Shown: piece by piece, positions 1 through 11,778 of the stretch
How positions within the stretch are numbered: the stretch's first letter is position 1
How the letters are laid out: every line of letters starts with the position of its first letter
DNA from: Plantago elongata
Taxonomy: Eukaryota; Streptophyta; Magnoliopsida; Lamiales; Plantaginaceae
NCBI GenBank assembly: GCA_036897095.1
Contig: JAYMSP010001331.1
Span: 1 to 33,303 of the forward strand
Length of the DNA: 33,303 bases
Direction of reading: 5' to 3'
Notes under the pieces: generated by a model
What the model was told of the DNA's origin: nothing
What the model saw: only the letters and a program-made list of their open reading frames with translations
Database searches by the model: none
Program-made: the position numbers and the translations under genes

Positions 1-141
1 TGACTTTTTCGAGCTGAAAGTCAAATTCGTGGACCTGGATGTAATTAATTTTTATCAATTAGGACTTAGATGTAATTACTGATCTGGGTGGTAGCCATCT
101 GCAACTTTTAAATCTAACAGAGGTGTAGATGTAATTCGCCC
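1..141. other. Left-edge stretch with a thrice-repeated short motif
   Basis: No gene is visible. The motif GATGTAATT occurs three times, around positions 37, 70 and 128, each preceded by similar bases (CTG, CTTA, GTGTA). This looks like decayed transposon or repeat DNA that continues beyond the window. It ends where the 238-bp dispersed repeat begins. Confidence 0.3.
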
Positions 142-379
142 GGGTTTTTATGTTCATGACTTATTTAACCTCATGGATGGATGAAAAATGCCCACCCTAA
201 CATCAATAACACCAATAATCACAAGAATGAACCTATAAGAGGGCGAACTGTGTAGTTCATTTTTCTACGTAACTCTGTCATTTGAAGTCGACAATTTTGT
301 GAGAGTGTGTGATGATGTATATCAAATCGTACACTTTCATTATGCCTTCTCGGCATAATTTATATTTTGAGGGCATATA
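142..379 (-). repeat. Dispersed 238-bp repeat, copy A (inverted relative to 28,171-28,398)
   Basis: This stretch matches positions 28,171-28,398 in reverse complement over almost its whole length. The copies share long identical runs such as TTATAGGTTCATTC and GGTTAAATAAGTCATGAAC. Copy A carries a few extra bases relative to B, including an eight-base stretch in the CACACTCTCAC region. Both copies stop at the same sharp edges: GGGTTTTTATG on one side and TATATGCCC on the other. I see no convincing terminal inverted repeat, target-site duplication or coding frame. On its right side copy A joins copia coding sequence at the codons for WVYALK. The family is not recognised; it could be a non-autonomous element or part of a larger retroelement. 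Confidence 0.8.
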
Positions 380-1020
380 CCCATGTCATTCTACTCAGGT
401 CATAACAATTGTCAAGAAATAAAATTGATTATGTAAAGTTGCCTTTGAGTATGGTCCCCAAAGGTCACAATGCAGAATTTCAAATATATTTGCAGAAACA
501 CTAGAGCTAATAGGAAAAGAAGATCTCTTGTGCATTGATTTCAAACACACAATACATGCAGTGTCCTGCTCATTTTTTACATATGGAAAATCGGTTTCTA
601 TAAGAGATAACCTTTTAGCAGAAGGATACCCTAATCTATTGTGCCAGAGATGGCAATCAACTCTATTAGTTCTTATTTCTGGCTTAGGTAAAGCATAAAC
701 TCTCCTATCTTCATTTCTTGCCTTCCAGTGAAATCAACCTTGTACTGCTTCAGTTTGAAATATCACCTTCCATGTCTTGGTCTTGTTCTTGGGCTGTTGC
801 AATATGAAACAAAAGTTTTTACCAATCACAAAAACAATCTCATTATCAAGAGTAGCTTTACTTTATGATATGAGATTTATGCTAAATGTGGGAACACACA
901 AGACATTCTTCAGTATAAGGTCTTATATTTTAACAATCCATGATTCATCCAGTCCCTTTTCAGAAGGGAGGAGACATAATCTATGACTACTATGTGTAAC
1001 ATTTCGCAGAAAGACATCGT
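371..1020 (-). mobile_element. Degenerate Ty1/copia retrotransposon fragment (protease end to integrase start)
   Basis: Read on the minus strand from about 1,000 downwards, broken frames give copia pol signatures in the correct order. First comes GLDESWIV, the lead-in to the protease active site, with the DSGA part missing. Next is LKNVLCVPTFSINLIS, the usual 'NVLYVP...NLIS' block. Then comes the GAG-pre-integrase zinc-binding block with CHLWHNRLGYPSAKR, C-x2-C (ACIVC) and MHKRSSFP, followed by the integrase start HCDLWGPY and SRMTWVYALK. In-frame stops (after NLIS and before FHWK) and at least two frameshifts (one after YFLTIV) show that it is dead. Reverse transcriptase, RNase H and both LTRs are not visible. 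It stops abruptly where the 238-bp repeat starts. Confidence 0.85.
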
Positions 1021-1388
1021 AGAAAGACGGTATAGGTCGAGTTAAGTTAATAAGAAGCATTACTTTGAAGAAATGTCGTTGGCTTTGATAGGGAGCAACG
1101 TAACAGGGGTCAAAGGAACAACATAAAAGGAACAACACACAAGTTTTTGTTGAAAATGTGAAATGTATATTAGTGGTCTCATAGCGCTATATAAATCCTC
1201 TACCGAAAGAACATAAATCATAAATTTTAGTTGAGACTTTGAGTAACCAAGCCTATAAACCCAAAATATTCGATGAAGGAAAAAGTATCAAACCAAATCA
1301 AACAAAAGTACTAAATCAACATATAATCAAACTTGTGTTGTTGGCACTATATACATATACTTCATCTGCATATGCTAAAACTTTGAGA
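1021..1388. other. Gene-free stretch downstream of the amino-acid transporter
   Basis: This AT-rich DNA lies between the copia fragment and the transporter stop codon. The part next to 1,388 is presumably the transporter 3' UTR (minus strand), but I see no clear AATAAA signal. Nothing else is supportable. Confidence 0.4.
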
Positions 1389-3633
1389 TCATGAGAAGAA
1401 CGTGTAGCTTTTCCACCCAACACATATTTGATAGATTGCACCAATTGGAGCTAAAATCATCAATGCTACACCCAGGATGATACATATCTGCAAATTATAA
1501 CACAACAGAGAATAAGTTCACCATTCCAATGATTTCTCAATACTTGCTACTCAAGTTTGAAGAGAAAGCTTACCACATTGATGAACCAGGATAAGCTAAA
1601 TCTTTTCGGCTTCATGATCCTAAGCCAAAGGAGGCATGGAAGCTGCAAATACGTTGCACAAACAGGTTATTTAGATATTCAAAGATGGATACCACATAAA
1701 CTCATCAACAATAACAATAAGGTGCATGATTTCGAAGTTTCTTACGAAGTATGTTGTTGGAGCAAACACAAAGCCACCTAGTAGACCGAGAAGTGAACCA
1801 AAGAAAGGGAAAGCGATCCCTAAGAACATTGTAAGGCCTACATCCACCGTGGACATCCATCATTAGTTTCAAAATCATAAGTATGAATAGATCATCAATC
1901 TGGAGAAACTTAGTGCTTACAAACATAAGAAGACCGAGTGAAAAACCGAAGCCATGCACTAGGCTTCCATTCTCTTTGCTTCACCAAATATGATTCCATC
2001 ATGTCAAAGACTGGCATGGCGAAAACCTAGATATCCACACAAAGATCATAGCATTTAATATAACACGAATGTGAAAATTTTGGAAAGCAAAAGAGGGATC
2101 GATATTAACCTGATAACTACCAATGACATGCATCACCACAAATGCGTTAGCTGCAATGATAACCCAAGTTGGTTTTTCAAGTGACATGAGGATATTATCC
2201 TCTACACTGTTGCCAAACGTATGGTAACCGATGAATGCCACAGGGAAGTAACATAAGGCAACTATTATGTAAGCAAAATAAACTCCTTTCATCATTGGTT
2301 TCTTCGATGGTGTTTCAGGAGTCGAAGGAATTGTTGCTTGGATCTCCAGCACCACATTGTGCCCTGCATAGGCGAATGCCACATCACCTAGTGCACTTAC
2401 AAAATCGAAGAACTTTCCATGTGTTGTTAGCGACCTAGGAGTGTACTTCACATCTGCCGGTGCACCTTTGTCCAAGCAAACACCCCAAGCCATGGTAGAG
2501 TAACTGTTCATGAGGAAACACAAATTAGGTTGGTGATTGAGTCATCACTAGAAAAATATAAAAGAGTACTCGTTAATAATCAATCTTTTCAAATACCTAA
2601 TAGACATGAATGCAGCAAGAAACGAAACACCAGTAATGGCGTTAAAGTTTGGCAAGTGTGACAGGAATAGCTGCAAACCACCGAATATAAGGATGAAAAA
2701 CGAGAGCTTCATGTTTTGTTCAGGGCGGACGAGATCATGTATCTTCTTCAAGGACTTGCCGCCGGTTACGCAGTACACTATGTTGATGCCGACTTCAACT
2801 ATCAGTTGTTGCGGTACAACAATCCACAGACCGAGTTTTGGGCCATATGCCTCCTGTCCTAGCTCGTGGTACCTGTCCAAACGTTTGCCCGGAACACATT
2901 CGTGCATCTCAACCATTTGCCACAAGGTGTACAGAGTAATGATCCATGATAAGACCATAATAGTTCCTCCTGGACCCCTGTATATCCAACAGTATAGATT
3001 AGCAAGATATTACCATAATTCATCCTCTAGTCTAGAGAGGGCCTGTAAACTAGAGTACTAGACAGATAGAACAGATATCAAAATTATGGGAACCGAGCTT
3101 AATTCACTTAAACTAGACAGATAGAAAAGAATAGAAATTTGTACATCCAACATTATTGATTAGCAAGATTAAAATACATAACATGATCATGATATAGACA
3201 ATGTATCCATATGTGTACTCGAAACGAAATAAAAAATTAAACAACGTTGTACGTACTACCATGCTGATTTACACTCCTAGCATCTAACAACAAAACAAAC
3301 TTAATTACTTTGAACAATTAATCATCAAAAGAAAAATTAAATCACCAAGAATTCAAGAAACTAAACTCATGATCACGATTCAATACGAAGTCATAAGAAC
3401 AACCATGCTAGATAAAATAAAACGTACCATCCGAGTTCGGACATAGCATAAGGAAGCCCGAGAACACCAGCACCAACCATGGCACATACATTGTGAAACG
3501 TAGAGTACCACCACTTAGCATTCCTTGATGAAGTGATCGGAAGCCAATCGTTAATATCATCCTTGCCGTTCAGAATCTTCGGGTTTTCGTTCGGAACCTT
3601 CGGGTTTTCAGAATTCATGCTGCTGTCCGCCAT
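1389..3633 (-). CDS. LHT1-like: Lysine-histidine-type amino-acid transporter (AAAP family)
   Basis: This is a proton-coupled amino-acid permease expected in the plasma membrane. Exons (minus): 3428-3633, 2597-2977, 2110-2503, 1921-2026, 1746-1837, 1574-1642 and 1389-1487. All join in frame to give 448 aa, the usual LHT length, and all introns are GT-AG. The hydrophilic N-terminus has repeated NPK motifs. The protein then shows the family block [20 protein letters not shown] that opens the first membrane segment, followed by [48 protein letters not shown] and LSWFINVICIILGV. The C-terminus is short (KSYTFFS). I infer about ten to eleven membrane segments. The start is the first ATG of the conserved-length N-terminus. 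No lesion is seen and the gene looks functional. LHT1 itself versus a paralogue cannot be separated here. Confidence 0.95.
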
Positions 3634-4244
3634 ACTGATCGATCAAAAGCAGTCTAACCGAGGAGTACGTACAGCGGTACAGTGAAAGAATAAGCGAATG
3701 AAAGCAGAAGACCAATCGTCTATTTATTGCATGAGACTGCAGAGATTCTTTCATAAAGGATTCTAGATTATGAATCATCCATTTGATCCTAGGCTTATCC
3801 AAAACTGAACTGAAATAAAAATATCGATCTTGGATAATTAAACTCGTTTACAAAATAAAAGAAACAGAATCTTTAAGTCTTAAGTGAGTCTTTAGAGTTT
3901 AATGATTATGTCAAATCTTTGAAATATCCAAACTTAATTGGGATTGGAGTAGACCATGTCTCAGGAGTATATTAGTAGATATAATATAATTATCAATTTC
4001 TCTAGAATATAATAATTTATATGATTTATAATATCCTAATATTTATTTATGGTTACAAGAAACGGATAAATATATCACAAATAGTTTTAAAGTTTGGGGA
4101 CCTGACGTACAGGATATTATATTTTGATTCGGTATGACATTTAATTACAAAGTTCTATTTGACTCACACTATAAAATTTGGAACGTAATACTAGCTAGCT
4201 AGTGTGCGAACTTTTCGAAGGGAATATAAATTATGTATGGTAGT

Positions 4245-4267
4245 TATATATATATATATATATATAT
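4245..4267. repeat. (TA)n microsatellite
   Basis: An uninterrupted TA dinucleotide run of 23 bases lies about 600 bases upstream of the transporter start. It is a typical polymorphic simple repeat. Confidence 0.95.
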
Positions 4268-4349
4268 GAGATGTGTTTAGCAAAATTAACTGAAAATGTA
4301 GTTAGTTGGTAGTTGAATAATTAGCTGGTAATCGATTATGAGCTTTTTT

Positions 4350-4486
4350 TTAATAAGTTAATTTGTTTGATTATACGTTTACATAATCATCTTTTTATTG
4401 AAAAAATTATTGAGCTGCAATAAGTTAATTTGTTTGATTATACGTTTACATAATCATCCTTTTATTAAAAAAAATTTATTGAGCTG
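4350..4486. repeat. Tandem duplication of a ~68-bp unit
   Basis: Positions 4,350-4,417 and 4,418-4,486 are near-identical direct copies. Both contain AATAAGTTAATTTGTTTGAT and ACGTTTACATAATCATC, and both end in TTATTGAGCTG. They differ mainly in the length of an A-run. This is a recent local duplication in the transporter's distal upstream region. Confidence 0.9.
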
Positions 4487-5014
4487 AAAAGAAAGTTAGT
4501 GGTAAATAGAATTATAGTTTGGCATTTTGTTTCGAAACTCAATCAGTTGGCATCATGTTTCGCGACTCGATCCTCAGAGCAACATATATATGTTATTCTC
4601 ATCATACTTCATTCTCACTTGTGCATCGGAAAAAAATTAGAAGAAAACATATCATCCAGTAATTAGAGTCGTCCTTCATTTCATTTTATTTTCTTTCTTG
4701 CTCCCTTGTATTTTTCTTTATGTTCACCTATTCATTCCCTCTTCAGTTAATAATGTGTCTTACTGTAAGTTACTGGGTTTGCATATTACTCGTAAACCTT
4801 CGTCTATAGAAGGATTTTCTAGCTCGCCAAAAATATTTAGAACTTAGAAGTTACTCCCACTGCTCCCAGGCTTATGGAACGTAACCTGGCATCGGTCAGA
4901 TTTAAAAGACTCGTGCCATTTTATATCAGTATCCATCAAGGTGCATACAGAAAGAAGACAAGGCAGACGCCAATTTAGAGATAATTCCATCATGTGGCAA
5001 ACAGAACTCATCAT

Positions 5015-5020
5015 TTTATT
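5015..5020 (-). terminator. Candidate poly(A) signal of the GAPDH gene
   Basis: AATAAA is present on the minus strand about 72 bases after the GAPDH stop codon, a reasonable place for the near-upstream element of plant polyadenylation. Confidence 0.5.
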
Positions 5021-5091
5021 CCAAGTTTCTAACCATAAATTTCAGACAGCCACCTTACATGTGGGTGGTGTCACGGATGAGTTACTGTGAA

Positions 5092-8257
<3,166 letters not shown>

Positions 8258-8968
8258 TTGATTGTTCTTGGAGAAAACAGATATACAGAGAGACACGGGT
8301 CTGATTGATGATGATGAGTATATGTAATGTAAACAAAGTGGTGAACTGTTGAAGGTGACTATAGCGGCCTTTTCATATTATATCCGTGGTTGCGGTTGAT
8401 TACACCTGTCCCTCACTATTCAAAGTTCCAAGAGATGACATGATATGATTAGGGTGGAACCGATCCGAACAGAGTCGAGTCAAACCAAGTTAGAATGGAA
8501 TTGAAGTAAAACGAATAAGCTTTCATGCCTTTAAATGTATCGACTATTTGAGCCAAATGTGTTAGAGGGAGCAATTACTCCAAGATGATAGTTTTGATTT
8601 TTAAATGATTGTGACTAATTGCTCACCAAAATTTGTCTTCCGATGAAGGAATGATTAGTGCACTGTGTTGATAATTATACGGGTGAATTAAGTTTGTATG
8701 TTCCATCTTGTGTAAATTCACGTTGAAAGTAGAGGGGAATCGAAAAGTAAAACGTGAGTTTAAATCGTGGAGGGAGAAATAGTTTACTTCCTCATGATAT
8801 AACGTTGTTCATTACTTATTTCCTTCATTTTCTCCATTTGCACTTGTTCTATACTCAAAATAAAGTTTGCAAGATCGGTATCGTAACGCTATTCAACAAT
8901 TTGCAAAAGCATTGTGTTTAAGGAGACTATTCAAACATGGATTGGAAGATCATAAAACTAACGTTTAA
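8258..8968. promoter_or_regulatory. GAPDH 5' leader and promoter region
   Basis: On the minus strand the leader is pyrimidine-rich (CTCTCTGTATATCTG) and ends at the ATG at 8,257. A TATA-like GATATAATATGA lies around 8,372-8,383, about 120 bases upstream. Beyond about 8,450 the DNA is non-coding and featureless to me, apart from some TCGAGTC-type sequence around 8,460-8,500 that recalls old dispersed repeats. Confidence 0.4.
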
Positions 8969-9033
8969 CTAATCGCCGCTAAAAAGTGACAAGACATTAA
9001 TTACATTAAACTTATTTTTAAAAAGTGAGAAGA

Positions 9034-9106
9034 CACCCACCGTGGGGCTCAAAACCACGACCACAAGGTTAAGAGCTTTGCACTCTACCAACTGAGCTAG
9101 ACGGGC
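9034..9106 (-). tRNA. tRNA-Lys(CUU)-like sequence, probably a pseudogene (copy 1)
   Basis: Exactly 73 nt, with no indels relative to plant tRNA-Lys(CUU). The D-arm/A box TAGCTCAGTTGGTAGAG and the anticodon loop CTCTTAA (anticodon CTT) are intact. However, the T arm has TGGTTTTGA instead of TGGGTTCGA, changing the invariant G53 and C56. The anticodon stem also has an A-C mismatch (CAAAG against CCTTG). The internal B-box promoter is therefore damaged, and I expect no functional tRNA. Confidence 0.75.
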
Positions 9107-9162
9107 TAGGTGATATATTTGGTTTATCAAATAGATTGACCTTATTTTAAAAGTAATGAAAT

Positions 9163-9199
9163 GCAGCCCGTGCTCTACCATGTGATCTAGGCGAGCTAA
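9163..9199 (-). pseudogene. tRNA 5'-half remnant
   Basis: On the minus strand this reads AGCTCGCCTAGATCACATGG followed by TAGAGCACGGGCT. It resembles the acceptor strand, D arm and start of the anticodon stem of a tRNA, with no recognisable 3' half. It corresponds in position to the remnant near 9,466-9,535 in the next unit. Confidence 0.5.
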
Positions 9200-9334
9200 G
9201 TCACAAACACTTGATATATCAAGTGTATCCTTGTCAAAAAGTCATTAAACATCAACCACGTGACTCGGAGGGCTAAAACACCCACACCACTTCGTATATG
9301 AAGTTAATTTGTTTCAAAAAAACTAAACAACAAT

Positions 9335-9407
9335 CACCCACCGTGAAGCTCAAACCCACAACCACAATGTTAAGAGCCTTGCACTCTACCAACTGAGCTA
9401 GATGGGC
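9335..9407 (-). tRNA. tRNA-Lys(CUU)-like sequence, probably a pseudogene (copy 2)
   Basis: Again exactly 73 nt, with an intact A box and a CTT anticodon. The differences from copy 1 are independent. The T loop has TTTGAGC (C56 lost), two T-stem pairs became G-T wobbles (CCCAC to TTCAC), and the anticodon stem has a G-A mismatch (CAAGG against CATTG). Shared loss of C56 with copy 1 suggests the parent of the duplication was already decaying. Confidence 0.75.
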
Positions 9408-9465
9408 TAGGTGAAAAAATATTTGTTAATCGAATACACCAACATTGTTTTAAAAAGTGACAAAA

Positions 9466-9535
9466 CGCTAAATACCTAAATCATAAGGTTAAGAGCCTTA
9501 CAAGTTGCGCTCTGCCATATGATCTAGTAGAGCCT
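9466..9535 (-). pseudogene. Degenerate tRNA-Lys-like remnant
   Basis: On the minus strand CTACTAGATCATATGGCAGAG is followed by GCAACTTGTAAGGCTCTTAACC. The anticodon stem-loop of tRNA-Lys(CUU) is still visible, but there is an insertion ahead of it and the T arm is destroyed. Confidence 0.5.
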
Positions 9536-9603
9536 TAAAAAGTGACAAAACTTCAATCATGTGGCTCGGAGGGCTAAAAGCCCAAAATATATCCATACCA
9601 TTT

Positions 9604-9760
9604 TGTACATGAAGTTAACTTGTTTTTTAAAAGACCCAAAACGCTTCGTATATAAAGTTAACTTATTTTTTAAAAGACCCATACGACCATACCGCTTAGC
9701 ATATGAAGTTAATTTATTTTTCAAAACACACATACCGCTTCATATACGAAGTTCACATAT
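9604..9760. repeat. Short tandem repeats of a ~40-50-bp unit
   Basis: The motif TT(C/A)(G/A)TA(T/C)A(T/A)GAAGTTAA(C/T)TT followed by a T-rich then A-rich stretch and ACCCATAC-like bases recurs at about 9,604, 9,643, 9,697 and 9,738. A related copy is at 9,289. The unit is the trailing part of the tRNA-containing repeat, amplified on its own. Confidence 0.6.
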
Positions 9761-10258
9761 GCAATGTGCACTAGTAATAAAGATTGTGTGATAATTGATT
9801 AAAATAGCTTAGACTATGTCCCATTCGTCTAAACTATATTCCTATAATATTATAATGATAGTGGGGTATAATTATATTCTTTAAATTAAAAATAAGAAAT
9901 TGAGTTTGAGATTGATAAAAACATAAATTGAAAATTGAGTTGCAGACGGAATAATTACATCTTATTTTATACCTCGAAATGTAAGCTTTTTCCGGAAGGG
10001 AGCCAACAACATGAAAGAAGATGGGAGGCCCAGATCCAGTAAACAAATAAATTGGGAAGAAAATAAAGGCGCTAATTTTGCCGCGTTTTACAACCCAAAC
10101 CAAAATTTTCCCCCAATTTTCAATTTGAATTGGATTGAAGAAGAAGAAGATGATCTAATCCAATACAAGTTTCTTCTTCTTCTTCTTGTAGATTAGCAGA
10201 GAAAAAGGCAGTGGAGTTAGAGTCATAGAGCAGAGTAGCCTGGTCATTGACGGAGTAG
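9761..10258 (+). promoter_or_regulatory. Upstream region and leader of the small unknown gene
   Basis: The stretch is AT-rich to about 10,000 and then purine/pyrimidine-biased leader-like DNA. It contains an inverted repeat of GAA/TTC triplets (10,137-10,187). A TAG codon directly precedes the ATG at 10,259 in the same frame, so the coding region cannot extend further upstream. Confidence 0.4.
10137..10187. repeat. GAA/TTC triplet inverted repeat
   Basis: A GAAGAAGAAGAAGA run (10,137-10,150) faces a TTCTTCTTCTTCTTCTT run ending near 10,187, with about 20 bases between. In RNA this could form a perfect stem of at least 14 pairs, probably inside the 5' leader of the downstream gene. Confidence 0.75.
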
Positions 10259-11282
10259 ATGTTGGGAAGAGTACGAGCATCGCCGGTGAGCTCACTGGAA
10301 CTGGAGATGGAAGAAAGACCACCTTCCAAGATCACCAAACAAGACTCTCTCTCCATCTACGGTACCAATCCTTTTTCTTGCTTCATTTCTACAAATTCGA
10401 TGTTCGTGCCCTTATTTTCAATTTCTTGTTTTTCTTCTGTAATGTTACTCACCATGGTGAATTAGACACACCTCTGTGATTCTTGCCTTGATTCCAGCTG
10501 CAGAAGAAAGATAAATTGGGTGATTGGTCTTTTTTCATGGAATATTGGGTCCAAATAATAGAAACACAATTTTGGGTGTTTTTTGAAAAAGTTGTTATTA
10601 GTTGGGGAGGAGGGGTGAACATTTTAAGTCTGAGTTGAATATCTCATTCCTAAGCTATAATCGACCTCGTTCATAAAACTAGCTTATTTTTCAGCTCGAG
10701 TGACTATAATTAACCTCGAGTTGGCCTTATTTGGTTCAAGCTTTCGTCGAATTTGTACTTACCCGACAAGCTCGACAACAAAACAAGCACCGAGTTAGAC
10801 TCGGTGGAGTTGAGCTAAGCCAAACCTTTGATAAATATCACTTGTATAAATAACAGCCTAGGCTCAGCACAGTTGTGGAAGACTTGGAGGCCTTGTTTAC
10901 TGGAACTGATACTGTTGATTATCTACCAGAGATAAAGCATAGAGTGGAAATATGATGTGTATGTTTTTTATTCAGTGTGTAATTGAGTCCTTTTGATGAT
11001 GCAGAAGCCACACTTCTGAAGCTCAGGCAGGGGGCTCGTCGTGTTCCAAGCATGGATGAAGAATCAACCATGGAAATTGATGCAGATGATGTAGCTACAA
11101 TCCCGGTTCATACTGATTCTTCCTCTGATTCTAGTACTATAAAGGGCAAGAGTATGTCCATTCTGTATTTCTTCTCTAAATGTAAGGGTTCCCCCCATGG
11201 ACACGGGTCAGACGGTGAAGAGCCGGTGTCGGGGTATAATTCTTCTTCCAGCGTGTCGACTGCTTCAGTTGACAGTTCATAG
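10259..11282 (+). CDS. Small plant protein of unknown function (two exons)
   Basis: Exons are 10,259-10,361 and 11,005-11,282. The junction is phase 1 and GT-AG, and joins ...TKQDSLSIY to EATLLKLRQGARR without a break. There are two possible starts. ATG 10,259 (126 aa) has weak context; ATG 10,307 (110 aa) has G at -3 and +4 and I prefer it. The protein has a basic, possibly helical N-terminal part (about residues 5-35), an acidic/serine stretch (MEIDADD, SSSDSS), a short hydrophobic-aromatic patch SMSILYFFSKCKG, and a serine-rich tail. There is no signal peptide or membrane span. I do not recognise a named family, and no function can be given. The clean splice and composition make it a credible gene. 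Confidence 0.75.
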
Positions 11283-11778
11283 CATTTGATGACGGATTCT
11301 GGCATAAAGACACAATTTTAGACTGCGTAGCCCAGCTTTCCTTGATGTTTTCTATGTAACTGTAATGTTCTTGTAATACCATATTTTTGTACTATGTTGA
11401 GTTAATTTGTAACCATTTCGATTATTGTTTAATAGATATGATTGTACAAGATGATTAACGAATCACTCTTTAAACTGTAATGATACATTATTCAATCAAT
11501 GAGTCTTAACGGCATATATGACTCCCTGATAGATATGGGGGGCGGAAAGACAAATTAGAAACAAGCGATAATTACTCCTGCATTTTCCTTCGGATTCACT
11601 TAACTCAATAATAGTTCACAGAGAAAGACAGGCTAACAATTGGCAGTATAGAGATGGCCAAAGGCATCATCAACATTACTAAGTCAGCATTTGCCAATAA
11701 CAGTTACAAAAATGAATCAGGTGCTCTCGTATACGCGGCAGGAACTAAACCTCGATGTATAGGTTTATGGCACAAGAT
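11283..11778. other. Convergent 3'-end region
   Basis: The small plus-strand gene ends at 11,282 and the minus-strand NDPK ends at 11,779, so this stretch holds both 3' UTRs. No further gene or clear repeat is seen. Confidence 0.5.

Larger units (their letters stand above)
3634..4850. other. Transporter upstream region; no gene
   Basis: This is AT-rich intergenic DNA between the transporter start (minus strand) and the GAPDH 3' end. A TATA-like AATAAATA lies on the minus strand near 3,720-3,728, about 90 bases before the ATG, and could be the transporter core promoter. The stretch also holds a (TA)n microsatellite and a 68-bp tandem duplication, listed separately. No coding signal is seen on either strand. 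Confidence 0.5.
9005..9605. repeat. Two tandem ~300-bp units carrying tRNA-Lys-like sequences
   Basis: Units at about 9,005-9,305 and 9,306-9,605 repeat the same order of parts. Each has a full-length tRNA-Lys-like sequence (9,034 and 9,335, offset 301). About 130 bases further is a second tRNA-like part with CTAGATCA-ATGG-AGAGC (9,163 and 9,466). Next is a GCTCGGAGGGCTAAAA or GACTCGGAGGGCTAAAA piece (about 9,262 and 9,562). Last comes a motif like GTATATGAAGTTAATTTG. Short AAAAAGTGA(C/G)AA spacers recur between parts. All three tRNA-like parts of a unit align at their 5' ends (AGCCCGTCTAGCTCAGTTGG, AGCTCGCCTAGATCACATGG, AGCCCTCCGAGTCACGTGG on the minus strand), suggesting an older triplication before the 300-bp duplication. 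Confidence 0.75.

Noticed and set aside
2606..3061. 151-codon plus-strand frame over the transporter's second exon
   Set aside because: It is a shadow of conserved membrane-protein coding sequence on the minus strand and resembles no known protein.
9034..9407. Functional tRNA-Lys genes
   Set aside because: Both full-length copies lack C56 of the T loop and have stem mismatches in the anticodon and T arms, so they are more likely pseudogenes.
10120..10356. 78-codon minus-strand frame with a protein-like look, opposite the start of the small unknown gene
   Set aside because: The plus-strand model has a matching splice junction into a coherent second exon. The minus-strand frame includes the translated triplet repeat (EEEEE, LLLL) and has no supporting exon.
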